A stretch of DNA of 62,528 nt from Oligoflexia bacterium (GTDB taxonomy: Bacteria; Bdellovibrionota; UBA1018). The notes beneath the pieces were generated by a model. It had not been told where the DNA came from. It saw only the letters and a program-made list of their open reading frames with translations, and made no database searches. This document shows positions 44,715-54,101 of the stretch, piece after piece. The stretch is from positions 1 through 62,528 of the forward strand of contig JACMNQ010000028.1 of the NCBI GenBank assembly GCA_014378465.1, in the 5' to 3' direction. The position numbers and the translations under genes were made by a program. Positions within the stretch are counted from its first letter, which is position 1. Each line of letters opens with the position of its first letter.

Positions 44715-46324
44715 CGGCGAAGACGGCGAGTGAGCTTCGAAGTGATTTTCTGAGCTTCACTGATGCCTAGTGCGGAAGTGACACCGAAGTAGATCACGCC
44801 GTAAGGTCCGAGCACGATGACCGCAGCCAGGACCGGGTGCACCCCCTGCACTGCGAACTTGAGCGCGAACGCTACGGCCGAAGCGCCGATGGCAGCACTC
44901 CAGAGCTTGACTTGAAAATCCACCGGGATGCCTGAATGGCCGGTTCTCCGGGTCATTTCACGGCGCAGAAGCAGAAACTCGATCCAGGCTGCGATCCCGG
45001 CTGAAGCCGTCAGACCGGCCGTTCCCCAGGAAGAATCCAGTCCCAGAGCCTTTGGCAGGACAAGTGCGAAGATCAGACCGAGCACGATCGTGAAGACGAC
45101 TCGCACGACCGCAAAGCGAAGCGGCGTGCGCGTATCTTTCAACGCGTAGAACCCGGAAGAATAAATGCGGCCCAGAGTTGCCGAAAGAAGTCCGATCGTT
45201 GAACCCGCCAGCACACCCCAAACGTAGACCGTATTGTCCCGCGTGAAGGCGCCGGACTGATAGATCGCCGAAATGATCACATCCCCAAGAACGGCAAAGG
45301 CCACGACAGAAGGAACGACGAAGAAAGCGATCTTTCTCAAGGCTGAGTTGAGACGAGTCCGCAGAAAGGCCGCGATCTCCTCGTCCGTACCGGTGGCACT
45401 CGACATCTGAGGGAGTTCGGCCGCAGAGATTGACATTCCGAAAAGGCTGATCGGCAAAAGGTAGATCACCTGCGCATAGGCGAGAGCCGAGACCGCGCCG
45501 CTCGGGAGAAAACTCGCGATCATGCTGTCGATGTAAGCGCTCACCTGCACGACGCCTCGGGAGACCACGACCGGGAGAAAATTGCGGATCACGGTCCGCA
45601 CGGATTGCAGCTGCACGGAGAGATTGGGCCGGAAATTTGAAATGAGTCTGAGCGCGACGGGGAGCTGAGTTCCGAACTGAAGCACGCTGCCGATGACAAG
45701 TCCCCAGGCCGCGACGACCGCGAGATGAGTCTGCGAAGAATGCCCACCGAAGGAAACCAGGGCGACGATGATCGCAAAGTTCCAGAGAACCGGAGCCGCA
45801 TAGGAAAGAAAGAATTTTCGGTGACTGTTCAGAATTCCGAGACACCAGGCTGACATCACGAGCAGTCCCGTGCCAGGAAAGAAGATCTGCACGAGTCGAA
45901 TGGTCAGGTCCCGCTTCTCACCGTGAAAACCGGGAGCGATCAGATCAATCAGGATCGGAGTCGCCAGCACGCCGGCGAGCACGAGAAGCGAGACCATCAA
46001 GGCCAGCAGTGAGGCGATCGCTCCGGCCACTTTGCCGGCTTCATCTTTCTCACCGCGTGAAACCAGCCCCGCATAAACTGGAATGAAGGAAGCTGAGAGC
46101 ACCCCTTCTCCAAAAAGGTTCTGGAGAAAATTGGGAATCTTGAGCGCCGCCTTGAAAGCGTCACCCGCGTCGGAATTTCCGAAGTAGTGGGCAAAGACAC
46201 GTTCACGGATCAGGCCAGCCACCCGACTGAGAAGAATCCCCGCGGCGACAAGGTTGGCGCCGGTGAGTGCCGCAATTCCGGTTCTGGTTTTTTTCGGTAT
46301 GTCAGTCATTTCAGAAGGTGCCAT
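44711..46324 (-). CDS. murJ: MurJ lipid II flippase
   Basis: 537 residues with about 14 membrane helices, MOP exporter superfamily. GILLSRVAGLIRERVFAHYFG at the N-terminus and GVLSASFIPVYA are the MurJ/MviN signatures. Flips lipid II for peptidoglycan synthesis. Start ambiguous among 46327 (GTG), 46324 and 46309. No terminator seen before the convergent HAMP gene. Confidence 0.95.
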   Translation of the reverse strand: MAPSEMTDIPKKTRTGIAALTGANLVAAGILLSRVAGLIRERVFAHYFGNSDAGDAFKAALKIPNFLQNLFGEGVLSASFIPVYAGLVSRGEKDEAGKVAGAIASLLALMVSLLVLAGVLATPILIDLIAPGFHGEKRDLTIRLVQIFFPGTGLLVMSAWCLGILNSHRKFFLSYAAPVLWNFAIIVALVSFGGHSSQTHLAVVAAWGLVIGSVLQFGTQLPVALRLISNFRPNLSVQLQSVRTVIRNFLPVVVSRGVVQVSAYIDSMIASFLPSGAVSALAYAQVIYLLPISLFGMSISAAELPQMSSATGTDEEIAAFLRTRLNSALRKIAFFVVPSVVAFAVLGDVIISAIYQSGAFTRDNTVYVWGVLAGSTIGLLSATLGRIYSSGFYALKDTRTPLRFAVVRVVFTIVLGLIFALVLPKALGLDSSWGTAGLTASAGIAAWIEFLLLRREMTRRTGHSGIPVDFQVKLWSAAIGASAVAFALKFAVQGVHPVLAAVIVLGPYGVIYFGVTSALGISEAQKITSKLTRRLRR

Positions 46325-46575
46325 CACTCATTGCTTGTAGCAGTGACCGTGATGTAATCCGAGTAATTTCCCGTCATGCTGCTGGAGATGGACCCGACCT
46401 GAAACAAAAGCGCGTGACGACGACTCGTATCCTGGGTCTGCCCGGTCCCACTCGCGACGACTGAATGTGCAATCGGGAGAATCATCTCCGTGGACTTTTC
46501 ATTTTCAGGCGTGCTGAATGGCATTTACCTTTTCGGGTTCGCATGAGATTGGCTTCGCAATTCAAAGGAGCTCCC

Positions 46576-46965
46576 ATGAAACACCCCCATGCCCTCGTTC
46601 TCGAAAAGATCTATGCTGATTTCGCCAAAGGCGACATCAAATCGATTTTGGCCGCCTGCTCGGAAAAGATGACTTTTCAGGTCTCCGGAAAGAGCCGGCT
46701 GGCGGGAAAGTTTGACCGCTCCAATTTTGAAAAGGACTTTGCCTTGAAGCTGATGGAACTCTCCGGTGGCACTTTCAAGATGGAAGTTCACGATATTCTC
46801 GCCAGTGATCAGCACGCGGTCGTTCTCGCTTCGGATCACCTCATCCGTGACGGCAAGGAGACGATGTACCGCACGGCACATGTCTGGCGCTTCGAAGGCG
46901 GCAAGCCGGTGGCCTGGTATGAATACCCACGAGACCTCTATCAGTTCGACGCGATCTGGAGCTGA
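46576..46965 (+). CDS. SnoaL/NTF2-like protein
   Basis: 129 residues with AAAGGAG upstream of ATG 46576. ALVLEKIYADFAKGDIKSIL, a mixed beta sheet and a terminal RFEGGKPVAWYEYP fit a SnoaL-like cone-shaped fold. Function unknown. Confidence 0.8.
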   Translation: MKHPHALVLEKIYADFAKGDIKSILAACSEKMTFQVSGKSRLAGKFDRSNFEKDFALKLMELSGGTFKMEVHDILASDQHAVVLASDHLIRDGKETMYRTAHVWRFEGGKPVAWYEYPRDLYQFDAIWS

Positions 46966-46984
46966 TCACTTCAGCACTTCACCC

Positions 46985-47101
46985 TCAGTCGCGGTGATAG
47001 CAGTTATGATTGTCTGAGCACTGAATGCAGACTGCGCGCTTGCAGATGGAACATTCATTCGTCGCGGGTTCACTTTTGCAGAAGTAGCAGAGGTAGCTCA
47101 T
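46985..47101 (-). CDS. 38-residue B-box-like zinc-finger microprotein
   Basis: ATG at 47101-47099 overlaps the alkB stop (ATGA). The product begins MSYLCYFCKSEP. Cysteines are paired: Cys5/Cys8, Cys17/Cys20, Cys25/Cys28, plus Cys33 and His residues at 31 and 36, spaced like a B-box or small zinc knuckle. Too short for most gene finders. It may chaperone or donate electrons to AlkB, but it is not a rubredoxin (no CPxCG pair). Confidence 0.6.
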   Translation of the reverse strand: MSYLCYFCKSEPATNECSICKRAVCIQCSDNHNCYHRD

Positions 47102-48144
47102 TTGAAGTCTCCGGGTTGCTGGAGTTTGGGATCCATCTCACGTTTCCACAGCGGAGGACAGAGAGCCAGCCAAATCATGCTGGAGTAACCCTGCTCGAAT
47201 TCGTGCCCGGAGCGTGAAAGCTGAAGATTTTCATAACGCACGAAAGGCTGCGCATGATGGTGGGCATGGCGGCCGAGATTGAAGAGAAACCAGTTCGTCA
47301 CCCGGTGTCGAGAATCCCATGAGTGCAGATCAGTCGCGGGTTCATACCGACCGGGGGCCGTCTGCCGCCGCACCAGTCCGTAGTGCTCAATGTAATCGAC
47401 CGTCTCAAGAAGCATCACCGCCATCGAGCTTTGAATGAAGAAAAGGACCAATGCTTTCCAGCCCCAGAGCGCCCAGATCAAAGCGATGAGTGAACTTTGA
47501 ACCAGAGTGTAGTGAATCATCCGGTGGCGATGCCACTGAAAAGTCTTCGCGGCTGCTGCTCGGGCATTTTCAATTTTCCAGGCACTGAGCCAGCCCATGA
47601 TCGTTGATCGAATCCAGAAGAAGTAAATCGACTCCCCTTTTCGCGCGGTCGCGGGATCGTGAGGAGTGGCGACGTGACGGTGATGCCCAAACACATGTTC
47701 CACCCGGTAGTGCGGAAAACAGACGCTGAGGAGAAGAGTCACGCCCAGAAATCTTTCCCACCGATTTCTGCGATGAATCAGCTCATGGGCAGCGGTGATC
47801 CCCGTGGCCCCTGCCATCGCACCCAGGGACCAGGCCGCTCCAATCCAGGAGAGCGACAGAAAAGGTGTGCGCTCCGGCTTGCTCAGGATCCAGTATTGAA
47901 TTCCCAGCTGAACAGGAACGTACACCCAGAGGATGAGCGAATAGGTCTTGAATTGAACCTTGGACTTCAAATCACCGGAAGTTCGCGGTTGAATCGACTC
48001 CTGCCCCAGTAGAAAGTCCAACAGAGGGTGCGCGAGAAAGACCAGTCCAATGCCAAGAAAGTTCCAAAGTCCACCCAGCAGAATGCCCGAGACCACGCCG
48101 ATCGGAATGAGGAAAGAGAGGAGGAAAGGGAGGGCACCTGACAT
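47098..48144 (-). CDS. alkB: AlkB-type alkane 1-monooxygenase
   Basis: 348 residues, integral-membrane diiron hydroxylase. His boxes: His120-x3-His124 (AAHELIHRRNR), EHVFGHHRHVATPHDPATA, and LGRHAHHHA near 290; the HYG motif is DYIEHYGLVRR, typical of AlkB rather than of desaturases. Adds terminal OH to alkanes and needs rubredoxin; no rubredoxin gene is near. Overlaps the microprotein gene. Confidence 0.92.
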   Translation of the reverse strand: MSGALPFLLSFLIPIGVVSGILLGGLWNFLGIGLVFLAHPLLDFLLGQESIQPRTSGDLKSKVQFKTYSLILWVYVPVQLGIQYWILSKPERTPFLSLSWIGAAWSLGAMAGATGITAAHELIHRRNRWERFLGVTLLLSVCFPHYRVEHVFGHHRHVATPHDPATARKGESIYFFWIRSTIMGWLSAWKIENARAAAAKTFQWHRHRMIHYTLVQSSLIALIWALWGWKALVLFFIQSSMAVMLLETVDYIEHYGLVRRQTAPGRYEPATDLHSWDSRHRVTNWFLFNLGRHAHHHAQPFVRYENLQLSRSGHEFEQGYSSMIWLALCPPLWKREMDPKLQQPGDFK

Positions 48145-48203
48145 AGCCTGACACTACCCTGAATGGCTGGCTTTTTGTAACTCCATTGTGAAATACTGAA
48201 GGT

Positions 48204-49172
48204 ATGTCGCGCTTTCTCACGATCACTCTGCTTCTGGCAATTCTCCTGACACTGGTCGGCGGGTGGCTGACTTCACTTCACCAGACCCAGCGACTTCGGG
48301 TGGATCTTGCCCGGAAAGAAGCTCAGCTTCAGAACTCGGAAACGAAACTCAGAGAGGCGGAGGCGAAAGCGAACGTGCTCTCCAGTCTGCTCCGCCGGGA
48401 ACACAGCCAGGAAACCGATGCTGAAAAAAACTCAGTGAACCTGCTGAGCTCGAAGCTGGATCAGGAAAAATCCGCGCTGACTGAGTTCCAGAAGAGACTT
48501 CAGAAACTCCAGGAACAAGGCTCTCGCATTCCAGATCAGTCCCGGGTCCGAATTACCCAGGAAGATCTGGATGAAGCCAATCGTCAACTCAAACTCCTCG
48601 ACGAACAGGAAAGAAATTCACGGGCGCAGGATCACCTTGCCATCACCAGCAGCCGGCAGGATCTGGCGATCACGGAAGGGCAGCTCAACGAAAGCATCCA
48701 TCAATCCGAAGAGCGACTCAAAAGCGGTCAGACTGAATTGAAGGAACGAAAGAGAAAATTCGCTGAAGTGGATCAGCCTCGTCTGATTTCGGAACTTGAA
48801 GCGCGACTGAAGACCGAGAGATCCACTCTGGACGATCTCAAACATCAGAAGTCGACCCTCAAGCAAAGCCATCGCCTGGATCAGCTTGGCTCTCAACAGC
48901 GGACGGAGACCGAGAAAAATCAGATCGAAGCTCGCAAAATTGAACTGCGTCAGCGTGCGGCTGATGACCGCTCTCAGCTGACTCAGCTCAAAAGCAGTCT
49001 CAACTCTGAGATCAGATCGCGAGAAAATCTGAAACAACTCGTCCACGACCTCCAGCTGCAGCGTGACCTTCAAAGAAGCAGGGTAGGGGACCTGGAGTCC
49101 CAGTTGAGTCAGGAAAAGCGCAGGCTGCAGCTCTTGAGTTCTCCGGCAGGATCAGCTAGTTCAAATAGATGA
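48204..49172 (+). CDS. Membrane-anchored coiled-coil protein
   Basis: 322 residues: one N-terminal membrane helix (about 4-22) and then nearly continuous coiled coil (Glu/Gln/Leu/Lys heptads, about 25-310). Not recognised. Overlaps the exonuclease gene (ATGA), so it is probably made with it. Could be a scaffold at the inner membrane. Confidence 0.65.
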   Translation: MSRFLTITLLLAILLTLVGGWLTSLHQTQRLRVDLARKEAQLQNSETKLREAEAKANVLSSLLRREHSQETDAEKNSVNLLSSKLDQEKSALTEFQKRLQKLQEQGSRIPDQSRVRITQEDLDEANRQLKLLDEQERNSRAQDHLAITSSRQDLAITEGQLNESIHQSEERLKSGQTELKERKRKFAEVDQPRLISELEARLKTERSTLDDLKHQKSTLKQSHRLDQLGSQQRTETEKNQIEARKIELRQRAADDRSQLTQLKSSLNSEIRSRENLKQLVHDLQLQRDLQRSRVGDLESQLSQEKRRLQLLSSPAGSASSNR

Positions 49173-50227
49173 GTTTCTGGTCAAACCCGCTGATCGCCTG
49201 GACTGAGAAAGGGCTGTACTGTCAGGCGGGCGACTTCTACATCGACCCTCATCGCGCAGTGGACACCGCTCTCATCACTCATGCGCACAGCGACCATGCA
49301 AGGCGTGGCAGCAAAAAGTACCTCTGCACTTCATCCGGGCTGGGACTGTTGAAAAGCCGACTCGGAAAATCCATTCAGGCGGAAGGGATTCCCTTTCAGC
49401 AATCCTTTCAACTGGGGAACGTGAAAGTGAGCTTCCATTCGGCAGGCCACATCCTGGGCTCCGCACAAGTGCGAGTCGAGTGCGGTTCTGAAGTCTGGGT
49501 CGCCTCGGGTGACTACAAGAGGGATCCAGATCCAAGCTGCGAGCCCTTTGAATCCGTACCTTGCCACACGTTCATCACGGAAGCGACGTTCGGAACCCCG
49601 AAGTATCAGTGGAAGAAGGACTCCCGCCACGGCAAGGACATTTTTGACTGGTGGATGGAAAACGCCGAAGCCGGAAGAAACAGCCTTCTCTTTGGCTATT
49701 CCCTGGGAAAAGCGCAGAGAATTCTTGCGGAACTGGCACCCTACGCCAAACGACCGATCCTGATTCATGATTCAGTCGTGGACCTGACTGAGTGCTACCG
49801 CAGGGAAGGCCGAATCCTGGCAGCCACTGAAAAACTCAGTGCTCGCGTGGCAGCAGGGGAAATGGCGGAAGGAGAGTTGCTCGAAGGTGAACTGCTTCTC
49901 GCTCCCCCTTCCATTCTCAAGGACGGCTGGATTGATCGACTGGGAGATTACCGAACGGCTTTTGCTTCGGGTTGGATGGTTCGAAGCTCAGGCGGCAGCT
50001 ACGGACGTGGCTCTTATGATCATGGCTTCGTGATCTCCGACCACGCGGACTGGAATGACCTGAACCAGACCATTGATGACTGTGGAGCTGAGCGCGTCTT
50101 TGTCCTGCACCGTGAAGGTCGCCTGATTCAGCACCTTCGAAAAAGAGGGCTCGACGCCCACCCGGTTTCGTCGCTCACGATGGAAAACTACCCTCGACTG
50201 GGTGGTTTGAACCTGAGGCTTTTCTGA
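49169..50227 (+). CDS. Ligase-associated-type MBL-fold DNA exonuclease
   Basis: 352 residues. Metallo-beta-lactamase motif HAHSDHARRG near 38, SAGHILGSAQ near 90 and SGDYKRDPDPSC; a C-terminal CPSF/beta-CASP-like end SDHADWNDL. Matches the exonuclease typically found with ATP-dependent DNA ligase in repair clusters. The ligase is not adjacent; the next gene is a helicase with an unusual start. Confidence 0.88.
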   Translation: MSFWSNPLIAWTEKGLYCQAGDFYIDPHRAVDTALITHAHSDHARRGSKKYLCTSSGLGLLKSRLGKSIQAEGIPFQQSFQLGNVKVSFHSAGHILGSAQVRVECGSEVWVASGDYKRDPDPSCEPFESVPCHTFITEATFGTPKYQWKKDSRHGKDIFDWWMENAEAGRNSLLFGYSLGKAQRILAELAPYAKRPILIHDSVVDLTECYRREGRILAATEKLSARVAAGEMAEGELLEGELLLAPPSILKDGWIDRLGDYRTAFASGWMVRSSGGSYGRGSYDHGFVISDHADWNDLNQTIDDCGAERVFVLHREGRLIQHLRKRGLDAHPVSSLTMENYPRLGGLNLRLF

Positions 50228-50259
50228 AAAGGATCAAACTCGCCGTCCGCGACTTTGCC

Positions 50260-52695
50260 TTGCCGGTCCCACGCGTCGGGAGCATTGATTCTCACTCCGG
50301 CTATGGTCGCGCGCAGGCGGATGGACAGGAAATTCACCTCCGCGTTCAGGAAAAGCGACTCAAGGCGGATCCGACCTACCAGGCTGAAGTGAAACTCCTC
50401 CATGTGTTTGAACGCGGCGGTTACGTCTTCGAAGTGGGCGGGAGAATCGACGGACTTTTTCCGGCGGTCGCCGCTGGAGTTTCACAAGACGGTTCTCCAA
50501 AGCCTCCGAAGCCACCTAAAATTGAAGAGATCAAATCCAGCTTCAACATTCGTGAGCTCAGCAAAGTTCTGTCGGATCAGCCCGCTGGACTGCCAACTCT
50601 GCGACCTCTCCCGACTCATCCTTACTCTCTTCAGCTCCTCACTTACGGATACATTCACTGGCTTCAGAATCAGGTGATGCCGAAGCTCTCCTTTCATCTC
50701 GTTTCGAGTCGCAACAACGACTCGGAAGATATTGAGCTGGAACTGGATCTCATTCAATACGAGCAGTGGTTGAACCTGCGGCTGGATGAACTCGTGATTG
50801 AAGCGAAGAAATCCGAAAGACGCACTCTCCGCAGAAAGAAGATTTCGGCAAACTTTCCCTTTCCCTTCTCCAAACCGAGACCGGGCCAGGTTGAATTGAT
50901 CGATGAAATCCGCAAGGGCATGAAGATCGACAGCCGAATGCTGATCCAGGCCCCGACGGGATTGGGCAAAACCGCTGGAGTCCTCTACCCCACCCTTCAG
51001 GAGGCTCTCAGCCGTGGACAGAAGGTCATTTACGTCACGCCCAAGAACAGTCAGCACTCGGTGGCCGAAGACGCGGTCACTCGCTTTCAGGATACGGGCT
51101 CGAAACTCAAATCTCTGACCATCACGGCCAAGAGCAAGATCTGCATGAAAGCCGAGCCCCTCTGCAATCCCACTTACTGCGAGTTCGCGAAGGACTATTA
51201 CACCAAAGTCGCCGAACACGAACTCGTCGACAAACTCGCGAAAAAGAAGAAACTCACTTCGAAAGTCTTCAGAAACTTCGCCGAAGAGTACCAGGTCTGC
51301 CCTTTTGAACTTCAGCTCGACGTCGCCCAGGAAGCGGACACCGTGATCTGTGATTACAATTATGTTTTCGCACCGAGGTCGGCCCTCGGGCGCATGAACA
51401 TGAGCACCTTTGACCAGGAAGGAAAACCGAATTTAGTGATCGATGAAGCCCACAATCTGCCGTCGCGCGCGATGGATTACTACTCCCCGACACTTTCCAG
51501 TTTCGTGCTCGAGAAAATGCGGGATGAACTGAAGGGACTGCCGTCCCGATTCCGAAAAGAAGCGGAAATCCTCATTGATGAGTGCATTGCGGTTTTGAGC
51601 TCGTGCCGGCCGGATGGAGAAGCCAAACCCGTGCAGATCGATCCTCCCGTGGAGTCCTTCATGCTTCAGGATGGAAAGCTTCGCTCCTTTCTCTCGCGCT
51701 ACCTCGAGTCCGATGTCGAAATCAAACCCAGGGATCCGATTCTCAAGCTCGTCTTCTACTGGTCAGAATTCACTGGAGCACTGGAATTCGTAGGAGATCC
51801 CGCTCATGCGGAATTTTTCACGACCTTTCAGCCTCACTCGAGCGGAGGGACCGTGAAGATCACCTGTTGTGATGCTTCTGAGATGCTGAAGTCGGCGTAC
51901 GACGACTATGAGCAGGTCGTGGGATTCTCAGCGACCCTGAAGCCCTTCAAGTATTACTCGGGCCTGTCGGGTCTCGATTCAGACACTCTGAAAACTTCCG
52001 AATTTCAAAGTCCGTTTGAAAAGAATCACCGCAAGATCCTCATCATCCCCCAGATCTCCACGAAATATTCAGACCGGGAACGTAACTACCCGAAGATCTC
52101 TGAAACGGTCGAACGCATCGTGGCACTTCGCAAAGGCAACTACTTCGTCTTCTTCCCGAGTTTTGATTTCATGGAAAAAGTTCTGAATCAGTTCAAAATT
52201 CCAGCGGGATTCACGGTCCTCAGACAGGAGCGCAGCATGAGGCCCCAGGAGGTGGAAGCCGTCATTGAACATCTGCGAAGTGAAGTCGCGCCGACTCTGA
52301 TCTTCGCCGTCCAGGGTGGAGTGTTTTCAGAAGGCGTGGATTACCCAGGCAACATGATCATCGGCGCCTTCCTCATCGGTCCTCCCCTGCCCAGCTTTGA
52401 TCTCGAGCGGGAGCAGATGCGAAAATTTTACGACGAGCGCTACGAAAGAGCCGGCTTTGATTATGCTTATACCTACCCCGCAATGGCCAAAGCGGTTCAG
52501 GCAGCGGGAAGAGTGATTCGGTCAGAAACTGACCGCGGGATCATCATTTTGATGGATCAAAGATTCGTGCAATCGAATTATGCCCAATCCATGCCGACCG
52601 ACTGGTTTGAGAGCTCTCCTCGGGAGCTGGTATCGCGCGGAATCCTGAAGGAAATCTCAGATTTCTGGGCTGCCACAGGCCACTCCAGCGGTTAG
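50260..52695 (+). CDS. XPD/DinG-type Fe-S helicase with nuclease-like N-terminus
   Basis: About 811 residues from TTG 50260. Helicase core: Walker A QAPTGLGKTAG, Walker B DEAHN, motif VI QAAGRVIRSE. Four Fe-S cysteines as in XPD (KICMKAEPLC, NPTYC, YQVCPF). The first 100 residues contain GGRIDGLF and IEEIKSS, a PD-(D/E)xK-like pair. In-frame protein-like sequence (LKRIKLAVRDFALPVPRVGS) continues upstream to a CTG at 50224 that overlaps the exonuclease stop, so the true start may be CTG. Likely DNA repair. Confidence 0.88.
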   Translation: MPVPRVGSIDSHSGYGRAQADGQEIHLRVQEKRLKADPTYQAEVKLLHVFERGGYVFEVGGRIDGLFPAVAAGVSQDGSPKPPKPPKIEEIKSSFNIRELSKVLSDQPAGLPTLRPLPTHPYSLQLLTYGYIHWLQNQVMPKLSFHLVSSRNNDSEDIELELDLIQYEQWLNLRLDELVIEAKKSERRTLRRKKISANFPFPFSKPRPGQVELIDEIRKGMKIDSRMLIQAPTGLGKTAGVLYPTLQEALSRGQKVIYVTPKNSQHSVAEDAVTRFQDTGSKLKSLTITAKSKICMKAEPLCNPTYCEFAKDYYTKVAEHELVDKLAKKKKLTSKVFRNFAEEYQVCPFELQLDVAQEADTVICDYNYVFAPRSALGRMNMSTFDQEGKPNLVIDEAHNLPSRAMDYYSPTLSSFVLEKMRDELKGLPSRFRKEAEILIDECIAVLSSCRPDGEAKPVQIDPPVESFMLQDGKLRSFLSRYLESDVEIKPRDPILKLVFYWSEFTGALEFVGDPAHAEFFTTFQPHSSGGTVKITCCDASEMLKSAYDDYEQVVGFSATLKPFKYYSGLSGLDSDTLKTSEFQSPFEKNHRKILIIPQISTKYSDRERNYPKISETVERIVALRKGNYFVFFPSFDFMEKVLNQFKIPAGFTVLRQERSMRPQEVEAVIEHLRSEVAPTLIFAVQGGVFSEGVDYPGNMIIGAFLIGPPLPSFDLEREQMRKFYDERYERAGFDYAYTYPAMAKAVQAAGRVIRSETDRGIIILMDQRFVQSNYAQSMPTDWFESSPRELVSRGILKEISDFWAATGHSSG

Positions 52696-52788
52696 GATCA
52701 AGGTCATTTCTCACTCAAAACGCCTCGGTTCAAACGACCTTCACCTTGACTCTTCCGAAGGACTCGAGGATCTGATATTCGTCAAAGC

Positions 52789-54000
52789 ATGAGAATCTGC
52801 GTCGGTATCACTGGCAGTATCGCGGCTTACCGTTCCGTTGATTTCGTCAAGGAGCTCACCAGAAAAGGGCATGAAGTCAGCGTCGTTCTGACGGACTCCG
52901 CCTCAGAACTGGTCAGCTCGCGCGTCCTCTCGACGTTCACACGGAGACCCGTCCTCTCCAGCGATGCCTTTGGTGCGGATCACTCGGGCACCGATCACAT
53001 CGAGACCGCACGCTGGGCCGAGGTGTTCGTCATTTATGGCGCCACTGCGAACTTTCTCGCGAGGTACGCTCACGGCATCTGCGACGATTTCCTGAATCTG
53101 CAGCTCATCGCGACCGCCGCGCCGGTGCTCGTCGCCCCCGCCATGAACCCCACCATGTGGCTTCATCCGTCGGTTCAGGAAAATCTGGAAAAGCTCAGAA
53201 GTCGAGGAGTTCATTTCATTGACCCGATCCCCGGCCGTGTCGCCTGTGGCGAAGTGGGCGTGGGACACATCGCTGAAATCTCTGAAATCGTCGACGCGGT
53301 CTCCTCACTGGCCTCGGAAGCCGATCTTTTTCTCAAGGGCCGGAAGATCCTCATTTCAGCAGGTCCGATGCGCACTTCGATTGATCCCGTTCGCTTCATT
53401 CAGAACCAGTCTTCGGGACTCATGGGTCTCGAAATCGCGCGGGCGGCTCGAAACGCGGGAGCCGAAGTCACCGTACTTCTGGGGCCGGTTGAGGTCGCGG
53501 TGCAGGAGCAGTTCGAACCGTTCGCGGTCACCTCCTACACGACCCCGGAAGACTACGGCGACAAACTGCTCAATCTTTTTGAAAAATGCGACGCCTTCCT
53601 TTCCGTGGCTGCAGTTCTGGATTTTGAAGTGATCCCGAATCCCACGAAGATTGAACGAAGAACGCTCGAGACGCAGTCCGAGATGCGCCTTCCGATGAGA
53701 GCCGTACCGGATTTCGTCGCCCGCATGGCTTCGCTCAGGAAACCCCATCAGAAGGTCATCGCCTTCGCCGCTGAAACCGGAAGTGTCGAAGAAATCATCC
53801 AGCGTGCACGACAGAAGATGGAAAAGAAGAAAGTTCACGCGATCGTCGCGAATCCGGTCTGGCCCAATCTCGGACCGGGCGCCCTCGACAATCAGCTCTG
53901 GGTCATTCGTCCCGGCAAAGACACGGTGCCAATGGGCCCCGCATTGAAATTTACTTTGGCGCACCCACTCCTGAAACTCCTGTTTTCAGAAAACGCGTAG
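52789..54000 (+). CDS. coaBC: CoaBC, phosphopantothenoylcysteine synthetase/decarboxylase
   Basis: 403 residues, bifunctional in coenzyme A synthesis. N-terminal flavin decarboxylase CoaC (1-180; GITGSIAAYRS, PAMNPTMW, ACGEVGVG) and C-terminal CoaB (about 188-400; PMRTSIDPVRFIQNQSSG, a variant of GGT-x-EPID). Vital gene. Starts 93 bp after the helicase. Confidence 0.95.
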   Translation: MRICVGITGSIAAYRSVDFVKELTRKGHEVSVVLTDSASELVSSRVLSTFTRRPVLSSDAFGADHSGTDHIETARWAEVFVIYGATANFLARYAHGICDDFLNLQLIATAAPVLVAPAMNPTMWLHPSVQENLEKLRSRGVHFIDPIPGRVACGEVGVGHIAEISEIVDAVSSLASEADLFLKGRKILISAGPMRTSIDPVRFIQNQSSGLMGLEIARAARNAGAEVTVLLGPVEVAVQEQFEPFAVTSYTTPEDYGDKLLNLFEKCDAFLSVAAVLDFEVIPNPTKIERRTLETQSEMRLPMRAVPDFVARMASLRKPHQKVIAFAAETGSVEEIIQRARQKMEKKKVHAIVANPVWPNLGPGALDNQLWVIRPGKDTVPMGPALKFTLAHPLLKLLFSENA

Positions 54001-54101
54001 AACGACTCCAAAGTCCACTGATCCGGGATGATCGCGGAATTTTGTGAAAAACCTCGATGCAGTGCGGAAAACCCTCACGCCGACTTTACTCACTGCAGCC
54101 G

